A stretch of 64,000 nt of DNA, taken from positions 620,001-684,000 of the forward strand of contig CM007991.1 of assembly GCA_002189035.1 (NCBI GenBank). Direction: 5' to 3'. Positions within the stretch are counted from its first letter, which is position 1. The number at the start of each line of letters is the position of its first letter. The stretch is from Utricularia gibba (taxonomy: Eukaryota; Streptophyta; Magnoliopsida; Lamiales; Lentibulariaceae). Of the stretch, positions 48,305-61,526 are shown in pieces. The position numbers and the translations under genes are program-made. The notes below the pieces were generated by a model. It saw nothing but the letters and a program-made list of their open reading frames with translations. It ran no database searches and was not told the origin of the DNA.

Positions 48305-48378
48305 GACCGCATAGCGCAGTGGATTAGCGCGTCTGACTTCGGATCAGAAGGTCGTGGGTTCGACTCCCACTGTGGTCG
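48305..48378 (+). tRNA. tRNA-Arg(TCG)
   Basis: A 74-base intronless tRNA. The acceptor stem GACCGCA/TGTGGTC pairs fully (one G-T), the D arm is GCGCAGTGGATTAGCGC, the anticodon loop CTTCGGA gives anticodon TCG (reads CGA, Arg), and the T arm is CGTGGGTTCGACTCCCAC with discriminator G. Confidence 0.95.
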
Positions 48379-48683
48379 GGTCATCTTTTTGCTTGTTTTC
48401 CCACACCTTCGGCCGTATGCCTACAAAATCTTCATCCTTTTTGTGATTGGGCCTTATCTGACCCAATACATTAGTAGTTGGGCATATGTTCATTGCAAGC
48501 CCAATAGTAAATATCGTATGAAACCCTCGGGTCTCGAAGACCCACCATCCAGACATCGATCGAACCAGTCTTCCAGAATTTGATTCCAAGAAACTTCATA
48601 TTGTTCCATTAAAGTTGATACTCTGCGTTGCGCTTTTTCTGACGTCCAATTCCCGGGAAGGAGAAGAACCTAGAAAGCAAGAA
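48379..48683. other. Spacer between tRNA-Arg and CMC4
   Basis: No coding content. The CMC4 leader probably starts near 48620, and its promoter must lie close to or across the tRNA gene. Confidence 0.4.
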
Positions 48684-49487
48684 ATGGCGCAGCCCAGCAA
48701 GGAGCCATGCAAGAAACAAGCTTGCGATATTCAAGCTTGTCTTTCCAAGAACAATTTCCTTCCCCAAAGGTAATGTTTTTTTTTTTTCGAAACATGAATC
48801 CTCGCGGGATTACAGACTGCTTTGCTCATATTTCCTAATTTTCGAAACGTAAACGTGTTCTTTTTGCGAAAGTATGTCGTTGATATTTCGGTAACTGACG
48901 TAAAACCTAATTAATTTCACGTTAGGGTTTGTTTGTTTCCGGCTCTGTTTTCTGTTTAGCATCAATTCCATAAATTCGTTTCGTTGATGCAGTTCCAGTT
49001 CTGGTTTTGTTGGTTTTTACCAATGTGATTAGCCATTCACCATTATCAGTCTGTTGTGTTGACTGGAAGAATTGTATGATTTTTGGCAATTGCGTTTGCA
49101 AACTGGTGGTTAATCCCTTATATGATTGAATTTTCTGCTAAGTGTAGGTGCATTAAGGTAATCACATTATCCATTTTGCTGTGTGTTTGTTTCAGGTTTC
49201 CTGTTTTATGGTTAGGATTAACTCCATGATTTTGTTTTGTTGGTTATGGTCAATATGATCAAGCACTCACCATCAATGTGTTTTGGCTGGAAGATTTACA
49301 TACTCTTTGGGGGTTGAAAACTACTTATGCGAGCTGCTGGTTAGTCCTTGAAACTTATTGAATGTTTACTGCCAAGCGTAGGTGCATCAAGGTAATCCAG
49401 TTACTGCAATATTGCTGTGATCAATGCGAATACAAATCAACACACTGTGCATCGGTTTCGGATCTTCTGAAGCACATAAACAAATAA
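48684..49487 (+). CDS. CMC4: Cx9C motif-containing protein 4 (CMC4, p8MTCP1-like)
   Basis: A 63-residue protein of the mitochondrial intermembrane space, coded by exons 48684-48769 and 49382-49487. The frame is intact across the GT-AG intron (AG|G gives Arg29). Cysteines at 9, 14, 19, 30, 40, 41, 44 and 51 give three CX9C spacings (9-19, 30-40, 41-51), the hallmark of CMC4, which is imported and oxidised by the Mia40 (CHCHD4) pathway. The core CDIQACLSKNNF and CEYKSTHC match the family. The exact function is unclear; yeast Cmc4 is dispensable for growth. The gene is too short to stand out by length alone and was found from motif reading. The 612-base intron holds a tandem duplication described separately. 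Confidence 0.92.
48945..49420 (+). repeat. Diverged tandem duplication within the CMC4 gene
   Basis: Two adjacent units of about 230 bases, roughly 48945-49190 and 49198-49420, run in the same order: GTTTTGTTGGTT.., CACTCACCAT-like, GGCTGGAAGA-like, GCTGGTTA.TCC, TTGAATTTTCTGC/TTGAATGTTTACTGC, then the intron end TAGGTGCAT.AAGGTAATC. The second unit ends in the real exon 2; the first carries a decayed copy. Unit borders are approximate because the copies have diverged. Confidence 0.75.
49148..49183 (+). pseudogene. Decayed duplicate of the start of CMC4 exon 2
   Basis: Sequence GTGCATTAAGGTAATC followed by a shortened TTGCTGTG segment parallels the true exon 2 start at 49382 (GTGCATCAAGGTAATC...). 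It keeps an AG acceptor (49146-49147) and first reads RCIKVI, but two bases are missing in the middle and the following sequence lacks the remaining cysteine codons. Confidence 0.7.
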
Positions 49488-50593
49488 ACCTGAAAGCATC
49501 CCGAGGTAAGCCGCTGAAGTTGCTCACTCCTGTACATAGTTACTCTCACAGGAAGGCAGCTGCTTGCTGCTTTCACAGAGGGGTTCCAAGAGCTCAATGG
49601 TGTCTTATGGCTCCTCCCAATGTAAGTTCTGTCTACCAAGTGTTGATGCAATTAGATGATCTTAAGAAGATGGGATAGTCCACAAAAGGAGGAGTATCAT
49701 CCTTCAGTTTTTTTTTTTTTTGATCCGTGAAAAAAAAAGGAGTATCATCCTTTGATGTATGAAAGTATTATATTAATTTTATTTTAACCATATTTTGTTT
49801 ATTTACAAGTCATCGGTTATTTCATGTGCATTTAAACATGCTTTTTTTTTTCTCTCAGTATGATGTCAAATTTGTTGTAATTATGTGTATATTATCATTC
49901 TCAAAATGAAGTATTTTTTTTAATTCTGATTTTTTTTAACAAAATTATTTACAAGAATACCCTTCTTTTTTCTATTCATAGGGGAATTTATTTTTTTCAA
50001 CTTTTTTTTCCTCATTTTTCACATCTACAATTTTGAGGGTAGGTAATCAAAATAATTACAATATTTCTGTAGAAACATTCTATAATAAGATTTATGGAGA
50101 CGTGTTAAGTTTGGTGGAAGGAATTGAAAATTTAACTAATGAATTTATATTGTCAAAATATTTATTATATATGTTTATGATTTTATGAAAACTGACTTGA
50201 TGTTTTGTATTAATTTAAATTGGGTTTTTATTTAATATATAATGGATAAATATTATTCATATATTATTAAAAATTAATTTAAAATTTTATATTACAGCAT
50301 ATTTATTACTTATTAAATTCTTTTTAAAGTTATGGAACATTAATTTGTTTTATTTTTTATTCTCATTTCTTAAAAATTAATCTTTGAAAATGTTTGCAAA
50401 ACAACCTGCACTACACGCAACACAACCTCTTTGGAATTTCAAAATTGAAAATGACCGAAAGGGGTAAATTCGGAAGGCAAAAAGTATGGGGCTATTAGAT
50501 TCAAAATTAGGCCCGTTGTTTTTTTTTTTTACCAGAGCTTACTCTTTATAAGAACCGGAATTGCGGAATGACGCGCGCCGGTGTCGTGCGAAA
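49488..50593. other. AT-rich spacer between CMC4 and the DExH helicase
   Basis: CMC4 3' UTR to about 49700, then T-rich and AT-rich DNA (49700-50460) with no coding content. The helicase leader is GC-rich and probably starts near 50540. Confidence 0.45.
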
Positions 50594-53500
50594 ATGGCGC
50601 CCAAGAAGCAGCAAAAGCAGAAGGGATCATCGGCGACGGCGAAGCCCACAGCGTCAGTTGGGCACAAGCTACAGCTCTCGTCGGAGAACGAGAACCGCCT
50701 AAGACGCCTTCTTCTAAGTTCAGGGCGGTCGGCGGGGCCATCTACGACGGTGAGAGTAGAGTCCCGCTCGAAGGCGCAGACGACAAAACGTCTTCTCAGC
50801 GTTTACGAGAAGCTTTCGTGCGATGGGTTTAAGGATGAACAGGTTGAGCGTGCTCTATCCTCCCTCAAGGTGGGTCTTATCGTGGTTAACTAGCTATGGT
50901 ATTCTATTAAAACATGTGTTGGAAATATGATTTCGAAATGCACGTTATAGAAAAATTGATCTGGACATGGGTAACGAATTCACCGTCATGGAGCCTATAC
51001 TAGTGAAGGGAGATCATGATGCCGAATTAAGGCTTTCATTTATATCAGTTATGCTTAGTAATTTAGTGGCAACTGGGAGATGCGGTTGTAATACGTTATT
51101 TAGTTTGTGTGAGTGGTTTGATGGAATTTATTGACCGTATAGTGATGATAAGTGCTGGTTACCACTTTTTATAGGAAAATGTCACTTACGAAGCTGCTCT
51201 AGACTGGCTATGCTTGAATCTAACAGGGGATGAGCTCCCACTGAAATTCTCTAGTGGCAGCTTCTCGCATGCAGGAGAAGGTGCATGTCTTCTAACTTTA
51301 CGAGCCAAATGATCTCTTGAATATTAAATTAATGGCCCATTCTTAGAATAAATTGATTTTCAGGTTCTGTTGGCATCATATCAACTGCTCGGGAAGATTG
51401 GGTTCCATCAAGCGATTTCCCTAGTGATGTGGTGGAAAATAACAACGCGGGTGCAGTGCTTAGAAGAAAAAATCAGAGAGATGATGAAAGGTTAGATCCC
51501 GTTCAGCGTTCTCAAGCAGATTGGATCCTTCAATATATGGAACACCAGGATGAGGTACTTCCATGCATTGGTCATCGTCCTCATTTCCGTCGGGTGAATT
51601 TATATGATGCAGTGCCTTATGATTCTATAAAATTGGTATTTGGATATCTTTATCAGCAACGTGCAGACGTTCATGGATTGTTTGTATTAGTAGTTTTTGG
51701 CGCCAACACAGCACTTCTATGCCCCCCATTCCCTTAGTGGAACATTTCATCTTATGGTGAAGCCACATCTTATGAGCTGTATTTCCTGTTACTGTGTTTC
51801 TGCTTACCATTTCGAAAATGTCAGATGACAGACATTTTTTTCAGGACGATTTTGATTCTTGGGAGACTAATTCACTATACAATATCTCTTCAGACAAGGT
51901 ATCTCTCATCTATTTTACATATTTGTTTGAAATTTCCGTCAATTATCACATTCATTCTGACCCCAAGGGAAAAAAACTATCGTGGATGCTAATTTAAGAT
52001 TTCTTCCCTGACCATAGTTATGGCATTTTTCGAATTCCTGTGCCTGTGATATGAAGCTGTTACAGCTATCTTTATTTTCCTATATTTCTTTTGCATTCTT
52101 GTTATTTTCCTACTTTCAGTACCTGATCTGGCGACCAAGTCATTGATGCCAACTTGCTAAAAGACTTAGAATTTTCATGTTGCAGCCTAAGAGAAATTAT
52201 GAATCCATACTTGAAGACTATTGCAGAGCTAGGGGAAAAGCAGCTATAGCTAAAGAAAGAGGTGATAAAAAAAGTCAGGAAGAGGCTGGCTTAGTTATTC
52301 GTAATACTAAAGAGGAGATATTAGCCTTAGGTACTAACAAAATTTAATCATATATTCACCTGTGAATTTCTTAAATAATATTTACATTTAATCACAGTTT
52401 TTCTTGTGTTATTTCTCAGGACTCTCTCCTGAAATTTTAGAGACTGAATTTGTAAATTGTTCCTATCGTGCATCAGAGGGTCCATCTTCCAGCATAAATT
52501 CATGTGAATATGAAAGCTCCTCAGTTGATTCAAAGTCGGGTGTTGAAGCTAATCAGAAGGATTTTGGCAGTGGGCCCCCAATTCCACTGTCAGCATGTCC
52601 GCAAAATGGAGATGAACTGGTGAAAGAATCAGGAGATGTAGAACTTGGTGATTTTTTTTTGGATGATGAAAGTTGTGCCGAACCCTTACCTTCTAATGTT
52701 CTGGGACTAAAACACAGAGAACGAATTCGAGAGCTTTGTGGTGAAAAGAACTTGGAAAAGTTGGAAGGAATCTGGAAGAAGGTAGAATCTATGATTCATG
52801 AAGTTTTATCCACTGTAATATGATGCCTGGACCGCAACTTTGGTTTTATTTTTTCACTGCTATCTTCTCAACTCCATATCTTATCGTGTGTTCTGCAAAG
52901 CTTTCAATCCTGCCAGAACTTATATTCTGTCATTGAGGTTTTAACTATTCTCATGGTTTATTTTTTTTATTGTATTTTTACTGCCTCATGGGTCTCCCAT
53001 CATCGCTTGTTAAATGCATACTGAATTTCGTACAAAATAGGGAGATGCCAAAAAGATGCCAAAAGCTTTTCTCCATCAACTTTGCCAAAGATCAGGATGG
53101 GAAGCACCAAAATATGAAAAAATCCTGTCACAAGGGCATGCTTCTTGTTATTCTGTTAGCATCTTGAGAAAAGCTAGTGGGAGGGGGAAAAGTAGAAAAG
53201 CTGGTGGTTTGACAACCATTCAACTCCCAGCACAGGACGCTGGTTCTAGCACGCCAGAGGTATGGTTTGCCTAGGATGCTTTAAATGGGAAATGTAATTA
53301 TGCAATGGCTATTTCTTTAGGATAGTTGATGTAACTGGGAAAGCTGATAAATATATTTTTTCTCAACTCCACTTTCTTATCTACGATAAACTGCTGATAA
53401 ATATAGATAAACACATGAATGGATGTGCCACTAGTGCTATTAAATATCACATTAAAAACGTTCAGAGCTTACACCCCTCAATTCACTTCAGGATGCTCAA

Positions 53501-56500
53501 AACAAAGTTGCAGCATATGCTCTACATTCGATGTTCCCTGACCTACCAATTCAGTTAGTACTTTCAGAACCATATTCCGTGCATGTGATGAAATGGAAGG
53601 AAGGTAATGTGTGTTTCACATAATCATATCCTGAAGAATCAAAAGTTTCTAAATCTTGCTGGACGTTTGCTGAATTTTTGTATATAGTACTCTCTGATTC
53701 TTTCTTCTAATCTGCAGCTGAGTTGTTATCAACGGTAGAAGATTTACACTTGAGTCGGAGAGTAGGTTTTGTGGACACATTGTTGAGAGTGGATAACATC
53801 GTGGATGATGTCAGGGAGCGTGCTGTTGTAGATAAAACTCAAATAACTCTCAAAAGAGAAAGCACATCCTCGTTCAGGAATCCGAGTGTTGGAAGTAAGC
53901 AATATTGGTGTATTTGTTTCATTGACCTTAGCATGGCTATGTGGGTGATGTGCGTGGTACAATGTCAAGTGTAAGTACAGTGAAAACTATTGAAAGATCT
54001 CCTGGGGATTTTCTGACACAGTACGTAGTCATGAGAGTTAATGTTTATAGATGCTTTGTTGCTGTTTGTCGGATGAACAGTTCTGTTGCTTGAAAATTGA
54101 TTTTATGAGTATGATGTGGAATGGAAAGCCAATTATGTTTCCAGTGCTAATCGATTCCTGTTGTTTCTGAATATGTTTAAGACTCTATTTATTTTGTAAT
54201 GCTTGATTAACTGGCTACATCCTACAATCTTGTTGTTGCTAAATTGTTTTCTTTTAAACTTGTATTATCCAAACATTTTCATTTTTAGCTCTAGTATTTT
54301 TCCTGAACTTAAATCTTTCGTGTAAACAGGAAGTCACCAGAATGTGATAGCTGATGGAATTCGTCTTCAGAAAGAAGAAGAGCGGAAAAGGGGGATGAAA
54401 AAATACAAGGTCACATGCCCATATTATTTTTTTTTTCGGGTAATAATTAGGCTGAGGGAATTTTGAAGTGAGAGAAAGCTGCCAATTGTAGTTGGAAGTG
54501 TGGCAAGATTTCAATAGACTGGGATTGATCCAACTTTGGTAAAGGAGATACTTATTCTATTCAAAGGCAGCTTTGGGCTAGACATAGACCACTTTGTTTA
54601 GGTGTCTGGTGGTCAGTTGTGTAGGGGTTTGAGGTAAGCTGTGCAAAGTAAATATTGACTTTGATGAACCTTAGCCCATTGCTGTAAGGGCAAAAGTAAT
54701 TGTTTGTTTCAACTACAGTGGCTTATGTAATGCAATGGTGTAGCCTGACGTCTTGATTTGGTTTCTTTGCTTTATCAACTAACAAGCAAGGGTATTTTTT
54801 GTTGAGGGGGGGGGGGGGATGTAACTACATTGCAACCTGAATCAGTTCTTAGAATTTTCCTTAATTTCTTCAGTATCACTTGTGTATTGTAGTATTATAC
54901 ACGTATTCTTTTGTTTAGGAAATGCTACATCTGAGGGAAAGCCTCCCTATCGCAGCTGTTAAAGATAATATTATCAGTCTGCTTCAGGATAATGATGTTA
55001 TTGTAATTTCCGGAGAGACTGGTTGTGGAAAGACAACTCAGGTACGATACATGAGAAAACATTCTATTTGGAAACTTTAGTTCAAGGTGGTCTCGTTTCA
55101 CAAATGAATATGTTGAATTTTGTTGTGTCCTCGTTGAAATGGCTATTCAGGTCCCACAATACATCTTAGACAGCATGATTGAAGCAGGAAATGGGGGCAA
55201 CTGTAATATAATTTGCACACAGCCAAGGAGAATCGCTGTATGAATTCTACTTTTATTTTTTGTTCATTGTATTGTTTACTTTGATTATTGTTTTTGGGGT
55301 ACGGTTACTGATGATGAATGTAAGGATCATGGTTACTGCACTTTCATATCTTATTTAGGCAGTTTCTGTTGCTGAAAGAGTGGCAAATGAACGCTGTGAT
55401 TCTTATCCGGGATCATATGATTCTTTGGTTGGTTATCACGTTCGTTTAGACAATTCAAGGTACACTTTACGCTTGTATAAAATGCTGGTTTTCTTTTTTT
55501 TTTGGTGTAATTATGCTTTTATAGATGAGCCAACTTTTTGTAAGTTTCTTTCAGCATCCATTTTCACATATAAGCTTTTTTTTCTTCAGCAATGAACGTA
55601 CCAAGCTTCTCTTTTGCACCACTGGAATCCTTTTGAGGATGATGTTGGTAGGATCCCAAATCTTTCTGTTTCACTTGCGTTATCATGTCATGGAATGCAT
55701 TTTTTTTCCCTGTAACCGAGCCCTTGTGTTTTTGTCACATAAGTTTTTTTCTTCCTGGCATGCAGGGAAATAAAGACTTGGCTGATGTGAGCCATGTAAT
55801 AGTTGATGAAGTTCATGAGCGGTCTCTTCTGGTTAGCTAATTACGTTTAATATTTTTTACCTTGTATTTTTAACTAGTGAATTAACATCTAAAATTCCTC
55901 TTAAGAATATCATTCAGTAACAGCATCTGACAGAGCTACGTTTATTTGGCTCATTTGTAGGGTGACTTTTTGCTTATTGTTCTAAAGAATCTGATAGAGA
56001 AGCAGCATGCATCCGGGCAATCAACATTGAAAGTCATTCTTATGTACGCATTATATCCAATTCACAGTAATGTCAAATTCTACAGTTCTAACGTATCTTG
56101 CCAACAACTGTCTCTATTGCTTTGCAGGTCAGCAACTGTCAACTCACGCTTATTTTCGACATACTTTAGTAATTGTCCTGTGGTTACTGCTCAAGGAAGA
56201 ACATATCCTGTCTCAGTACATTTTCTTGAGGACATATATCAAGATATGAAGTATCATCTTGCTCCAGATTCTCCTGCCGCAATTAAATATGGAAAATCTT
56301 GGATAAATGAGGTATTAGGATTATGTGAACAATTTTTTCTTGTTGCAGAAAAATAAAGAAAAATGGAATCAGTATCTGGCTGGAATTACGCACACAGAAT
56401 TGCAATAAACCCATTCAAATGACAATGTTGGGTTACCAACTAATCCAAATTTTAGGCATGTGATATTTGTGCGTGGTGAAATAATTGATTCTATTATCCC

Positions 56501-59500
56501 TGCTACTTAATGTGAATCATTGTTTCAGAACATTTTTTTGGATAATAGTTTTTTTTTTGTCTATTAATTTTGACTGTGTTTTTTGGTGGTAGGGTGCTCC
56601 CATTGACAACAAGAGAGGAAAGAAAAATCTCGTTTTATCTGGTTGGGGTGATGATTCCCTGCTCTTGGAGGAAATAGTTAACCCAAACTTTGTCAGCAGT
56701 GATTATCTAAATTATAGTCACCAAACCCGTCAAAATTTGGTAGCCGTTATTCATGATTACCTTCTAGCTTGTAAAGGCTTTTTGATACTTACGTGTGGTA
56801 ACATGTTACAGAAACGATTGAATGAAGATGTCATTGATTATGATCTTCTTCAAGATCTGGTGTGCCATATTGATGAAACTTATCCTGAGGGTGCTATACT
56901 TGTTTTCTTACCAGTAATGCTTTTTTTCCATGAAGGTTATTTTAATTATGATCATGCAATGATAATCAATTTTCCTTATGAGAACTTTTACGATATGCTA
57001 CAGGGTATTCAAGAGATAAATATGTTGCTTGAGGGTCTTACTACCTCACGAAGATTTGGAGGAGACTCATCTAATTGGATTCTTCCTTTGCATTCATCTC
57101 TGACACCTGAAGATCAAAAGAAGGTCTTTCTGAAACCTCCTGAACACGTGCGAAAGGTAAATTTCCTCGCACTATAAATTTCAGTTAGCTATATTCAATA
57201 GTTATGCCTTTATATGCACGCAACTTAATAGATTACAAAATTCGCATTTTTTAATTTCATTCAGATGTATGGATAATTTTCTAAAATGGTCATTTTGATA
57301 GTATGCGTGGATCATTTGTAAGTGATCACTCCATATTCTCTTAGCCCATGGGTTTTCTTCTTAACATCCCAGGTAATAGTTGCCACAAATATTGCTGAGA
57401 CAAGTATCACTATAGATGATGTTGTATATGTTGTGGACTGTGGAAAGCACAAGGAAAGTCGGTATAATCCACAGAAGGTCTGCGCCTGTTTGTGTTCTTG
57501 GCAACCAGAGTATTTCATTAAAAGTAATTAGCGTGCATCATGAATTATTGAGATAAGTATTGTGTAACAGAAACTATCAAGCATGGTTGAAGATTGGATT
57601 TCTAAAGCAAATGCTCGGCAGAGGAGAGGGCGTGCAGGTCGTGTAAAGCCAGGAATGTGCTTTTGCTTGTATACCCGATGCAGATATGAAAATCTGTTGA
57701 GAGACTACCAGGTATTAGGTTCATCTCAAAACAGAACAAGCAGAGAGATATTGGGACTCATTTAATTTCCTTTTTTGAAGTATTGCTTTTTTAATTATTA
57801 TCACAATCTCTAATTCTGGCTTCCTTGGGAGTTTAGCTACCCGAAATGATGCGAGTGCCTCTTAACGAGTTATGTCTGCAAGTAAAATTACTTTCACTCG
57901 GTGGAATTAAACAATTCTTGTCAAAGGCAAGTCATTTACTCATGTATTAGCCCACTTCTTGATTCGCTTTTTCTTTTTGAAAAGGTTCTACTGAAAGAAA
58001 TATTGCTTGTGAACCATGCTTAGCATGTTTTACCGATTTAATTTGCTTCACCTTCTACATTCAGGCTTTGGAACCTCCTCGTGAGGAAGCTATTGAAACA
58101 GCAGTCTCATTGCTGTACGAGGTATATTTTATTTCTGCGACAATTCACAGTTTTCAAAAATAGATTCAACAAATCCAGTTTATCAAAAGTCTCGTATTTC
58201 CTTTGAGATGTTATGAGTGTATCTTTGCCATAAATTGTCGTTAAAACCCCTCCAAGCGATGAGATTGTGCTATGGAAATTGAATGTAAAATGGTTTGCCA
58301 CATTAGCATCGAAGAACTTTTAAAGTGAGGTGCTATCTGGACTGTGAAGTGGTACCTATACTGTTTAATATATCTATGTTTCGGCACCACAGGTTGGTGC
58401 TATTGAGGGTAATGAAGAATTGACACCTCTTGGCTATCATCTGGCAGGACTTCCGGTAGATATACTGATTGGAAAGGTACAAGGTCTACATTAGACTCTT
58501 ATGTCATGAATTTGTTCCGTAAAATATTATGATCTGTAGATAATTATCACGGTCCTTGTTTTTAGGGAACTAGTACAAATTTTTTAAGAGCTTATAAGGA
58601 ATATTTCGATTTCCTCAAAGTTTTTAGGGAACTAGTCTCGACATTGAAGAATAAATTGGAAAGAATGTAGATAATTATGTAGAGAGGAATCAAAGCAATT
58701 GGTTGTACTCAACCTTGTGTGTCAGTGCATTTTCTATTGTGCATTTTCATGTTCACGAATTGGTCCATTTTATGAAGTTTAACTTTGTAATATGGCATGA
58801 GCTTTTGAGACTCGCATGCAGTCTAAACTCTCCAAGGTTTCTTTCATAGGGTTCAAAAAAAATATCGTGGGTGACTTGTAGATGCTTCTACTTTTGGACT
58901 CAAGGAAGCATTTCACTGGACAAGTGGCTATGAATTATTGTAGCTGTAGCTAGTAAAAAGACGTACTGAAAATTAAAAACAACCAGGAAACATCCTAACG
59001 ATCAGTCTTGTGACGCATCAGTTTAAAATGTCAGAGATATTAAAAAATTTTCATCAATGAGCGTAGCCCAATGAAAGTTTCATCATCATGCACGGCGTTG
59101 TCTAACAAATAGTCCTACTTGAACTTGCAGATGATGGTATATGGTGCAATATTTGGATGCTTGTCACCCATTTTGACCATTTCAGCATTCTTGAGCCACA
59201 AGTCTCCATTTATATATCCGAGGGATGAGGTCTTTGTTATGTTTTTTGAATTTAATATGCACATGTGACTTGTTATTATTTTAGTAAATGCTATTGCAGA
59301 ATGAAAATGTGGAAAGGGGAAAATTAGCTATACTGGCTCATCGTGTTGGTGATGTACCTATTTCCCCTGAAGGTGGTTGGCAATCGGACCATCTTCTAAT
59401 GATGATTTCATATGAAAAATGGGAAAAGATCCTAAGTTTGGTTAGTTTTCTTTTTCTCAATATCTGCACCATGAACGTAGCATAGATGCCTGTTTTGTTA

Positions 59501-61526
59501 TTCTTTCTCTTACTGGGATGAACGGTTGAAGACATCGTATGATGTCCTCATTTAGTCAGGAAATATACCTTCATGTGCTGCTTTGTTTTTTGGTTACATG
59601 TGGCGTGATTTGATCAAGTCATTTTGGAATATTAGCTATTATTTGACATGGTAATTTCTGAATTAATACGAGAGGTTATGCATTTTATATCTGGAAAATT
59701 TTAAGTTTTTAAAGCTGCCTCGTGTGATTGTCTTTTTGCAGAGTGGTGCTAAAGCAGCACAAAAGTTTTGCACCTCACACTTCTTGAGCAGCTCAGTTAT
59801 GTACACGATACGGTATAATGTCACTGATCCCCTTTTGTTTTGACAGGCATTATGTACCTGAAGCATTTAATTGGTCTCATTTTTGCAGTATTAGACATGC
59901 ACTCTGATAAATTATACATTTGTTCCAGGGAGATGAGAACACAATTTGGTATATTGCTCGCAGACATTGGGCTTATTAACATTCCGAAGGTATGCATTTT
60001 TATGTTTGAATAATGCTTCTGCTTATGAACACCTCCTGAAGTCCTCTTCTAGGCACCATGGTCACGCGCTGTTTAGATTTGTGGTGTTAGAGATGACACA
60101 GGCCTAAGGCCTCCAATACAAGCAACTGTGGTAGTAATACATTCACCATATGAATTAAAAGAATTGGAGGCATGCACCTTCATTTGCTTTTGTAATACAT
60201 TCCGTGGTTTTAAGAGTCACGCGCTCAAGTATTCCCCATATTCACCCTCAAAAAGATGAGCTGAAGATATAAATGGTTACCTGATACGCGCTTAGATCAG
60301 ACTTTATGTATGCTCGACCTGCTCAGAATAGATGTCTAATTTCAGGCGCATCCTGAAAAAGCTGGGTGGAAAAACAAGCAAAAGCTTGGTAATATTCTGG
60401 CTGATGTGTCCCATTCATTCAATCAGTACTCAAAGCAGCCAGCCGTGGTAAAGGTGAGAGCTCCACTTATCCCCCTTGTTTTTTTAGAGCGCCAACATTT
60501 CATTGTGCCTTAAAGGCGCGTACAGCAAGCCTTCTTAATTGATTATGTTGAGCAATTTAACCACACCCTTATATCTAAGTGTTTCAGGAATTGCGATCTT
60601 GTTGTCTGACATCACTTAAATTTGCATTTCCTAATCTGTTTGGAACATAACCTGTGGATAATTTCCATGCCATGTGCTAATGTGTGCCTAATGCTAATCT
60701 CTTGATATTTGGGCAGGCAGTAATAGCAGCCGGCTTGTACCCTAATGTTGCCATCACTCAAGCAAGCAAGACTGGAGATCGCCCCGTGTGGTTTGATGGG
60801 AAAAGAGAAGTTCACATACACCCCGTATCCGTCAATTTTGCACAGAAGGCTTTCCAGTATCCATTTCTAGTATACCTCGAGAAGGTGAAAGCCATGGTTA
60901 CCATATGTAGATTTTATTTCAATATTTCTTTTGGCACCATGCCTCTTTTCAGTGTTTTGAGCTGCATAAGAACCTATTTAAGCCATACGTCTGCTATCTC
61001 ATTGTGTGCATGTTACAGGTTGAAACCAGCAAAGTATTCTTGAGAGACACTACGGTTATCTCCCCAAACTCCATTTTACTCTTCGGTGGATCATTAACGG
61101 TTCAGCATCAGGTACACTGGACCCCTCCCCCATCTCTTCTTCCTTACCGGAACATGGACATGATGTAGTCTTCTTGTCCGTAATCCAATCCTCCATTATA
61201 AGCTCTCTTCATCTTTCTGCAGGCCGGTTTGATTGTTGTAGACAACTGGATAACAATGCAAGCCCCTGCACAGACGGCTGTCCTCTTCAAAGAACTTCGC
61301 ACCACCCTTCATTCTATTTTAAAGGATCTCATTAGCCACCCCAGGTACCAATCCTGGGAATTCATATTCATGAACTTGTCCATTGCTCCTGTTCTCCCCT
61401 CTGTTAACCGTACCTCATCTCCCATTTCCCTCACAGAGCTCGAAGGACTCTCCTGTCAACAACGAAGTTATGAGATCCATAATACAATTGTTCTTGGAGG
61501 AAGACAATCAGCCCCTCAACAAGTGA
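50594..61526 (+). CDS. DExH-box RNA helicase, DHX29-like (DExH7-like)
   Basis: A large DExH RNA helicase of 1417 residues in 34 exons: 50594-50869, 51175-51280, 51364-51554, 51845-51898, 52186-52330, 52420-52781, 53041-53259, 53492-53603, 53718-53894, 54330-54409, 54919-55041, 55151-55237, 55359-55459, 55590-55647, 55766-55831, 55961-56043, 56128-56311, 56593-56739, 56812-56913, 57004-57156, 57373-57477, 57571-57711, 57837-57926, 58065-58121, 58393-58476, 59131-59229, 59300-59440, 59742-59812, 59929-59989, 60346-60453, 60717-60884, 61019-61111, 61223-61344, 61439-61526. Motifs: GETGCGKTT (about residue 605), DEVH (about 710), SAT (about 748), QRRGRAGR (about 993), then HA2 and OB-fold. The charged N-terminus of about 570 residues with [11 protein letters not shown] resembles DHX29, which in animals aids ribosome scanning on structured leaders; plant homologues are called DExH7 and predicted plastid-targeted. 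Intron 57927-58064 has a GC donor (AAG|GCAAGT). The last acceptor (CAGAG|C at 61438) was set by frame. Confidence 0.92.
58477..59130 (+). other. 654-base helicase intron with a short direct repeat
   Basis: GTTTTTAGGGAACTAGT occurs at 58558-58574 and again at 58620-58636, and TGTAGATAATTAT occurs on each outer side (about 58535 and 58664). No gene or RNA fold is seen. Confidence 0.6.

Noticed and set aside
55305-55360. TGATGATGA resembling a C box of a C/D snoRNA in a helicase intron
   Set aside because: No D box (CTGA) at a suitable distance and no terminal stem.
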